Positions 57,664 through 64,000 of a DNA stretch of 64,000 nt are shown in pieces (position 1 is the first letter of the stretch; each line of letters starts with the position of its first letter). This DNA is from Zingiber officinale. Lineage: Eukaryota; Streptophyta; Magnoliopsida; Zingiberales; Zingiberaceae. The position numbers and the translations under genes were made by a program. The notes under the pieces are model-generated. The model did not search any database and had not been told where the DNA came from. It saw only the letters and a program-made list of their open reading frames with translations. The stretch spans positions 102,395,344 through 102,459,343 of the forward strand of contig NC_055986.1 in the NCBI RefSeq assembly GCF_018446385.1, given 5' to 3'.

Positions 57664-58429
57664 ACATGACTATATATTTAAAAAGACTTGTAATCAAGTG
57701 CTTGCATTTTATAAAAATTTGCACTTACTTATTTATCCGACTTTTGTTATCTTGTTACTGCTTCCTTTGAAGTGATTGTGAGGAATGAGAATAAGTATCA
57801 CCTTGTTCAAGAATTCTCCCTTATTTCTCAAAGTTAAGCATCGTTTTGATAAACTCCTCCATTTGTGGTATCTTTATTGACCATATGATCTTAAGCAACA
57901 GAACTTTCCATAAACTCCTTGAACTTCAACTAGGTACGACCATATATAAAGAATTCTAAAGACCTCAACGCTTCCGAGGGATATGTAATCCCAAGCAGTT
58001 TCATATGAAGAACTCTATAGAATTTGTGTGCTTTGGTTGAGCGTAGAATCCGGAGTAATTTTAGATAAAGAGCTCCATATGATTGGGACTTCTGATTGGG
58101 AATGTAATTTTGAATGAATATATATATATATATATACATAATTCCCACTAAACTTTGCATCCCAGTCGAGAGTATAACCTTAGGTAATTTTATAAAAAAA
58201 TCCATATAACTTTGAATTTCAACTAGGAGTATAATCCCGACCGATTATAACGAGGGAATCAATCAGTTTGTATTTTTCAGTTATGCCTTCCGTCTCGATT
58301 GACTTAATATGAAGAATTTTATCATCCTTGGAGTCTTCGATCGGGCGTGTAGTGCCGATTGATTTGAGTCAATAGATTCCTGTGTTGTATCATATATGGC
58401 TCGAGTATTCAATCTTGCAAGACTTTGCT
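57664..58429. other. Non-coding Tat region, no gene seen
   Basis: AT-rich with loose repeats of 'gaattctaaagacctcaacg' type at 57950-58230 and an (AT)n run at 58118-58137. Confidence 0.5.
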
Positions 58430-59515
58430 CATGATAGTTTAAAGTCTCCGGTCCCTCCCACGAAGACCCGTCTAGGGTTACTTCAGGAGATTTCCCGATC
58501 GACTATACTTTTATGATAGTTTAAAGTCTCCGATTTCTCCCGCGAAGACCCGTCCGGGGTTGCTTCAGGAGATTTCCGGATCGACTATGCTTTTATGATA
58601 GTTTAAAGTCTCCGGTTCCTCCCGCGAAGACCCGTCCGGGGTTTCTTCAGGAGATTTCCCGATCGACTATGATTTTATGATAGTTTAAAGTCTCCGGTTC
58701 CTCCCGCGAAGACCCGTCCGGGGTTGATTCAGGAGATTTCATGACCGACTATGATTTTATGATAGTTTAAAGTCTCCGGTTCCTTCCGCGAAGACCCATC
58801 CGAGGTTGTTTCAGGAGATTTTCCGATCGACTATGATAGTTTAAAGTCTCTGGTTCCTCCCATGAAAACCCGTCCAGGTTACTTCATGAGATTTCCCGAT
58901 CGACTATGCTTTTATGATAGTTTAAAGTCTCCGGTTCCTCCCATGAAGACCCGTCCATGTTACTTCATGAGATTTCCTGATCGACTATGATAGTTTAAAG
59001 TCTCCGGTTCCTCCCATGAAGACTCACCCGGGTTACTTCATGAGATTTCCCGATCGACTATGCTTTTATGATAGTTTAAAGTCTCCGGTTCCTCCTATGA
59101 AAACCCGTCCAGGTTACATCATGAGATTTCTCGATCGACTATGCTTTTATGATAGTTTAAAGTCTCTGATTCCTCCCATAAAGACCCGTCCATGTTACTT
59201 CATGAGATTTCTCGATCGACTATGCTTTTATGATAGTTTAAAATCTTCAGTTCCTCCCATGAAGACCCGTCCAGGTTACTTCATGAGATTTCCCGATCGA
59301 TTATGCTTTTATGATAGTTTAAAGTCTTCGGTTCCTCCCATGAAGACCCGTCCAGGTTACTTCATGAGATTTCTCAATCGACTATGCTTTTATGATAGTT
59401 TAAAGTCTTCGGTTCCTCCCATGAAGACCCGTCTAGGTTACTTCATGAGATTTCCCGATCGACTATGCTCTTATGATAGTTTAAAGTCTCCAATTCCTCC
59501 CATGAAGACCTGTAA
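58430..59515. repeat. 81-bp tandem array in Tat 3' region
   Basis: About 13 units built on 'gatagtttaaagtctccggt' + 'tcctcccatgaagacccgtcc' + 'aggttacttcatgagatttc'. Because 81 is divisible by 3, 59016-59543 reads as 27-residue repeats without stops, which is not evidence of a protein. Left units have cgcgaag/cttcagg, right units have catgaag/cttcatg. Confidence 0.93.
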
Positions 59516-59904
59516 AATTAAAATGCTTGCACTAACCTTGTGATGGTTTTAACATCTTTGAGATTCTTTTAAGGAAGCTTGGTCGATCATTCCTTATAGC
59601 CCACACTCGATGAATATTTGAGTGGAATAAGAATGTTTGCCCGATAATCACCACATTGTTTAAACCGTGTTTTTCGAGTGATATTTTGCCTGCACTATAT
59701 TTGCAACATTAAATGAAGTACATAAATCATGAACATACTTGTTATCTTTTCGCAAGATCGAACGGGGGGAACTTGCTCAAAGTAAACTCGATCTATTCCT
59801 TTGAATAGGCTGAATTTCTTGTGACCGAGTGATTGGAGTATTACTGAGGAGGAATTAATCCGCTCATTCAGGGATATTCATATTTATCGGGTGATATAAG
59901 TCTG

Positions 59905-60986
59905 TTAAGTCCGATAGGGCTGTAAATGATTCGCACTCCATGGACGTTCAAGAATTCTTCCTTCAGCGTCTTGTAGATAATATGAACCCGATGCAAGTTT
60001 TTCTACCACCTTGTAAGGTCCTTCCCATTGTGGTGCTAATTTACTAACATCTCCCGCGAGCTTAACACGTTTCCATACTAGGTCTCCCACTTGAGAAATC
60101 TCGGGATAACTTTTCTGTTGTAGTTTTACCTCATTCGTTGTCGGTATGATGTGAGACGAGTTACAGCTTTGTCTCGAATTTCTTCTATTAGGTCTAGCTC
60201 CATGAGCCGACCTGCATTATCATCATCATATAGTTGTCTTCTATCTGATTCTAGCCCTACCTCAATAGGAATGACAGCTTCTCCCCCATAAACCAGCTGG
60301 AAGGGAGTAATCCCTGTAGCTTCTCGGGGTGTGGTATGGTATGCCCAGAGAACACTAGGCAATTCCTCTACCCAACTGCCACCAACATGGTCTAGTTTGG
60401 TTTTTAGGCCTCTTATAATCTCTCTATTGGTTACTTCTGCCTGTCCATTACTCTGTGGATATACCACAGAGGTAAATGCTTGAGTAATGTCGTAGCTTTT
60501 GCACCAGTCTAGGATCGTGTCTCCTTGAAACTGCCTTCCATTATCAAAGATTAATTTGTGAGGCATACCAAATCTGCATACAATGTTTTTTCACAGGAAT
60601 TTAATAACTGCATATTCAGTAATCCGAGCAAGTGGTTCTGCTTAAACTCATTTAGAGAAATAATCCACTACTACTAATAAAAATCTTCTTTGTGCCGTTG
60701 CCATAGGAAATATACCCACTATATCCATGCCCCATTGATCAAAGAGACAGGAGACTATAGAGGTTCTTAATAATTGTGTAGGATGATGTGGAATATTTTG
60801 ATGTTTTTGATAAGAAATACAAGTTCTTACCAATTTGTTAGCATCTTCATGTAGAGTAGGCCAGAAATATCCTGTTAGTAAAATTCTACGAGCTAAGGAT
60901 CTCTCTCCTATATGGCTGCCACATGAGCCCTGATGAACCTCTTGCAAGATAAATTGTATATCTCCTGTTCCAATACACTTAAGCAA
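59905..60986 (-). pseudogene. Ty3/gypsy Tat integrase, broken
   Basis: Read right to left: zinc-binding part at 60986-60648 (HQGSCGSHIGERSLARRILL ... CISYQKH, second Cys lost) and first catalytic Asp (QWGMDIVGIFP); core at 60566-60126 with DNGRQFQGD and QSNGQAEVTNREI giving the other Asp and Glu; C-terminal part at 60090-59905 (GDLVWKRV ... WEGPYKVVEKL). A stop and frameshift separate 60648 from 60566 and 60126 from 60090. The enzyme would insert the DNA copy; it is now inactive. Confidence 0.85.
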
Positions 60987-61334
60987 AGGTCTGGAGAAAG
61001 CTCTTTTGTATAACTATTCCCCTATCATGGTATACTGAGCAGCCCTCTTCTTAAATATCCTTGCCTGTTTTGCATCACTTGGAAGAATGGCCTGCTCCAA
61101 ATATAATATGATTGGTGCCCTCCAGTCACCTTATATTTCTGCGTCAGTTTGTCTTTCAATACAATATACCAGCAATGTCTACTCCACTGGCTGATCCAGG
61201 TTCCATGGTGTTATAGTAGAGGCCAATTTAGCTAATTCATCTGCTACTTGATTTTCAGATCGAGGAATTTTTTGTATGTTTACTTCTTGAAACAGAGTTT
61301 TCAATTTATCAAATGCCTCAGCATATAATTTGAG

Positions 61335-61734
61335 TCAATCATTATTAATTTCAAAGTTACCTGATAATTGTTGGGATGCTAACTGAGAATCAGAATAGAT
61401 GAGAACCCAAGCTGCTCCTACATGCCGAGCAACTTGTAACCCTACTATCAATGCTTCATATTCTGCTTCATTATTAGTGGTCCTATAATTCAGCCTGACA
61501 GAAAGTTGAAGCCTATCTTCCCTTGGAGATATAAGGAGAACACAAATTCCACTACCTTGTCTGGTTGAAGATCCATCCACATAAATTTTTCAAGTATTTT
61601 CTTCTTCAGGACCTTGAACTTCTATGATAAAATCTGTTAGAGCTTGTGCCTTGATGGCTGAGCGAGGTTGATATTGTATGTCATACTCACTAAGTTCGGT
61701 CATCCATTTGATCAACCGACCCGATGCCTCTGGG
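61335..61734 (-). pseudogene. Second (archaeal-type) RNase H of the Tat element
   Basis: Open part 61580-61335 reads MDGSSTRQGSGICVLLISPR, TTNNEAEYEALIVGLQVARH and IYSDSQLASQQL, with Asp, Glu and Asp of a type I RNase H. A second RNase H between the first and the integrase is a hallmark of the Tat lineage. A frameshift near 61795 and a stop near 61583 separate it from RT. Confidence 0.8.
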
Positions 61735-63174
61735 TTAAGTAGCACCCGCCCGAGAGTACTGTTGGTCAATACAATAATTGCATGTGCTAAAAAAATATGG
61801 GCGTAATCTCCGAGCAGTTAACACTAATGCATAAGCCAACTTTTCGAGTGTAGTATATCTACACTCGGCTCCTTTTAATAAATGGCTAGAAAAATATACA
61901 GGTTGTTGCTCTTTTCCTTCCTGTCTAACTAACACTGAGCCTACAGTATTTTCATTGGCTGATAGATATACCCAGAGGGTTTCTCCCACTACAGGCTTAA
62001 CTAATACAGGAAGGGTAGACAAGTAGTCTTTTAATTCCTGGAAGGTTTTGTCACATTCTTCATTCCACTGAAATTTGTTAGCCTTCCGGAGTATTTTGAA
62101 GAAATGGAAGCTACGATCGGCCGACCTTGAGATGAATCTAGACAAGGCGGTGATCCGACCGGTGAGTCTTTGGGCTTCCCTCATGTTGCATGGTGACTCC
62201 ATGTTCTGAAGTGCTTTGACCTTGCTTGAGTTGGTCTCTATTCCTCGCTCGGACACCATATATCCCAAGAACTTTCCACCTTTTGCTTCAAATAAACATT
62301 TGTCTGGGTTTAGCTTGAGCCCATATTGCCTCAATATTTTGCAAGTCTCCTCTACATCCCTGCATAGATCAGTAGCTTGAAGAGACTTAATTAAAATATC
62401 ATCAATATATACTTCCATATTTCTTCCTATCTGCTTCTGGAAGACCTTATTCATAAGCCTTTGATAAGTTGCTCCTGCATTTTTTAGTCCGAAAGACATA
62501 ACATTATAACAATAAGTACCTTCGGATGTTACAAAACTGACCTTCTCTTGGTCCTCCTTAGCAAGAGGGACCTGGTGATAGCCTTGATAAGCGTCCAACA
62601 TAGAAATATATTCACACCCAACCGTAGAGTCTACTAATTGATCGATCCGGGGCAGAGGATAATAATCTTTCGGGCAAGCCTTGTTAAGATCACAAAAATC
62701 AATACATACCATCCATTTATTTCCTGGTTTAGAGACCAGGACCACATTAGCTAGCCAGCTAGGGAATTGCACCTCCCTGATGTAGCCGACTTCCATGAGC
62801 TTAGCCACTTCTTCCTTGATGATCTGATTTTGCTCTGCACTTAAATTCTTCTTTCTCTGCATGACAGGCCGAGCATCCGGAAAGACATGTAAAGAATGCT
62901 CCATTATTGAAGGAGAAACGCCCGTGACTTCTTTAGGCGTCCAAGAAAAGACATCATTGTTTCTCTCCAAGCATTGAACTAGCTCAGTCTTCAATGTAGG
63001 GTCGAGATAGGCCGCGATATAAGTAGTAGCTTCAGGTCGACCGGTCTGTATCCGGATCTCCTCCTTCTCCTCATAGACCAGGACATACGACTTCTCTTGA
63101 ATGGCATTGACCTCCATTCTTTGCATTTTTCGAGCGGTAGTGGCTTCAGTCCTAACGATTTCAACATAACACAT
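61735..63174 (-). pseudogene. Ty3/gypsy Tat reverse transcriptase and RNase H
   Basis: A 479-codon stretch contains RT motifs: GYIREVQFPSWLANVVLVSK, DFCDLNKACPKDYYPLPRID, FGLKNAGATYQRLMNKVF and catalytic EVYIDDILIKS, then RNase H (LWVYLSANENTVGSVLVRQE, ...YTTLEKLAYALVLTARRLRPYF). It ends in a frameshifted tail (CNYCIDQQYSRAGAT). In RNase H the usual catalytic Asp context (YLAVSE-type) reads YLSANE. RT looks complete; upstream and downstream parts are broken. Confidence 0.88.
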
Positions 63175-63282
63175 ACGAGTCGTCTTCTGATCACCTCATA
63201 CTTCCCCGACCTGGTCATCAACCAGAAATTTGATTTTTTGGCAAAAAGTAGAAACGACCGCTCTAAACTCGTTTAGGGTCGG

Positions 63283-63738
63283 TCAACCCAGTATTACATT
63301 ATAGGAGGACGGGGCATCCACCACCATAAAGTAAGATCTTCTTGTCCTCATTAGTGGCTCCTCCCCTAAAGATATGGCTAACTTTATTTGACTTAGCGGT
63401 TGTACCTCATTACCAGTGAATCCATATAAAGGAGTTACCATCTGTTGAAGTTCGTTCGGGTCAATCTGCAGTTGATCAAAAGCTTTCTTGAAAATAATAT
63501 TTACAAAACTGTCAGTGTCTATAAAGGTGTGGGAGATAGTATAATTGGCTATTACAACCTTAATTATTAGTGCATCATCATGGGGTATCTCTACCCCTTC
63601 AAGATCTTTGGGCCCAAAACTAATTTCTGGCCCTGCTGCTCTTTCCATGTTGCATCCTATAGCATGGATCTCAAGTCTCCGCGCGTGTGCCTTTCTGGCC
63701 CTGTTGGAATCTCCATTAGTGGGCCCGCCCGCGATCAT
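63283..63738 (-). pseudogene. Tat protease region
   Basis: FIDTDSFVNIIFKKAFDQL (about 63530-63475) corresponds to the aspartic protease active site that normally reads D-[ST]-G-[SA]; here Gly is Asp, which should inactivate it. PSSYNVILG at the end is the usual second protease block. A stop at about 63280 separates it from RT. Confidence 0.75.
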
Positions 63739-64000
63739 ATTAATGTTTCCTCGGGCAGCATTGCTTCTATTCTCTTCTTACCGGGTGGTCATGACTTCAG
63801 GCTGAGTCTTCTCAAGCACCTGAGTTGTACCGCTCGGAATTGGTAATACACCTTGTTGAGGCTCGACCGAGTGATATTCTAATTTGAGTGGACTTTGCTG
63901 CCTGGGATATTACTATCGATAATAGTTTTGCTTCTGATAGTGATCCCTATTTGCTTGCTTATTTTTCAAAACAAAACAGTCTTCTGTATGGTGACTGCTG
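63739..64000 (-). pseudogene. C-terminal end of Tat gag, running off the window
   Basis: The minus strand from 64000 reads SSHHTEDCFVLKNKQANRDH, resembling the zinc-binding end of Tat gag (...H.TEdC..Lk...). A TAA follows near 63915. The rest of gag and the 5' LTR lie beyond the window. Confidence 0.6.

Noticed and set aside
59016..59543. 175-residue repeat protein
   Set aside because: The 81-bp tandem unit is divisible by three, so an open frame follows automatically. No start context or domain is present.

Overview
This is plant nuclear DNA, dominated by retrotransposons. Supporting points are several Ty1/copia families with a plant initiator-Met tRNA primer site (tggtatcagag), a Tat-type Ty3/gypsy element with two RNase H domains, two tRNA-derived SINEs, a Tourist-like MITE, GT-AG introns and a HIPP-type gene. 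The style of the LTRs makes me think of a monocot, perhaps Zingiberales, but that is only an impression. There are no bacterial features and no rRNA or tRNA genes.

Layout. 1-3402: gag-only copia element A1, with its 5' LTR cut by the window edge. 3403-8300: AT-rich DNA with an LTR remnant (4726-5371) and four tandem foldback units (about 5430-7090). 8302-12069 and 24320-28026: two copies of a roughly 3.8 kb duplicated segment, each with a four-exon HIPP gene. Copy 1 is broken by a 4-bp deletion and carries a MITE and a SINE that copy 2 lacks; copy 2 is open. Between them, copia element E (12568-23330, truncated) has the gag-only element D (13447-20384, minus strand) nested in its LTR, and a CACTA-like end lies at 23641-24235. 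28777-29028 is a second SINE. 29555-31622 is a Tat LTR plus broken gag, fused to a truncated A-type LTR.

From about 33 kb to the right edge I read one old Tat element on the minus strand: gag end, protease, RT/RH, second RH, integrase, an 81-bp tandem array, and then two homologous intron-containing genes on the opposite strand (aORF2 and aORF1). aORF1 was split later by two insertions: A2 (minus strand, itself split by gag-only element B) and C, a nearly complete SIRE-like copia element. Target-site duplications give the order: Tat first, then A2 and C, then B inside A2.

The autonomous-looking source of copia proteins here is C. A, B and D carry only gag and probably depend on proteins supplied in trans. 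The most unusual signal is in the LTRs. U3 regions of D, C and E are arrays of short stem-loops whose outer arms change together from unit to unit while an inner GGTC/GACC stem is kept. GC-rich palindromic boxes sit just upstream of the TATA box in every LTR family seen, and in A and B the TATA box lies in the loop of an inverted repeat. In element B the two LTRs carry different box sequences at matching positions.
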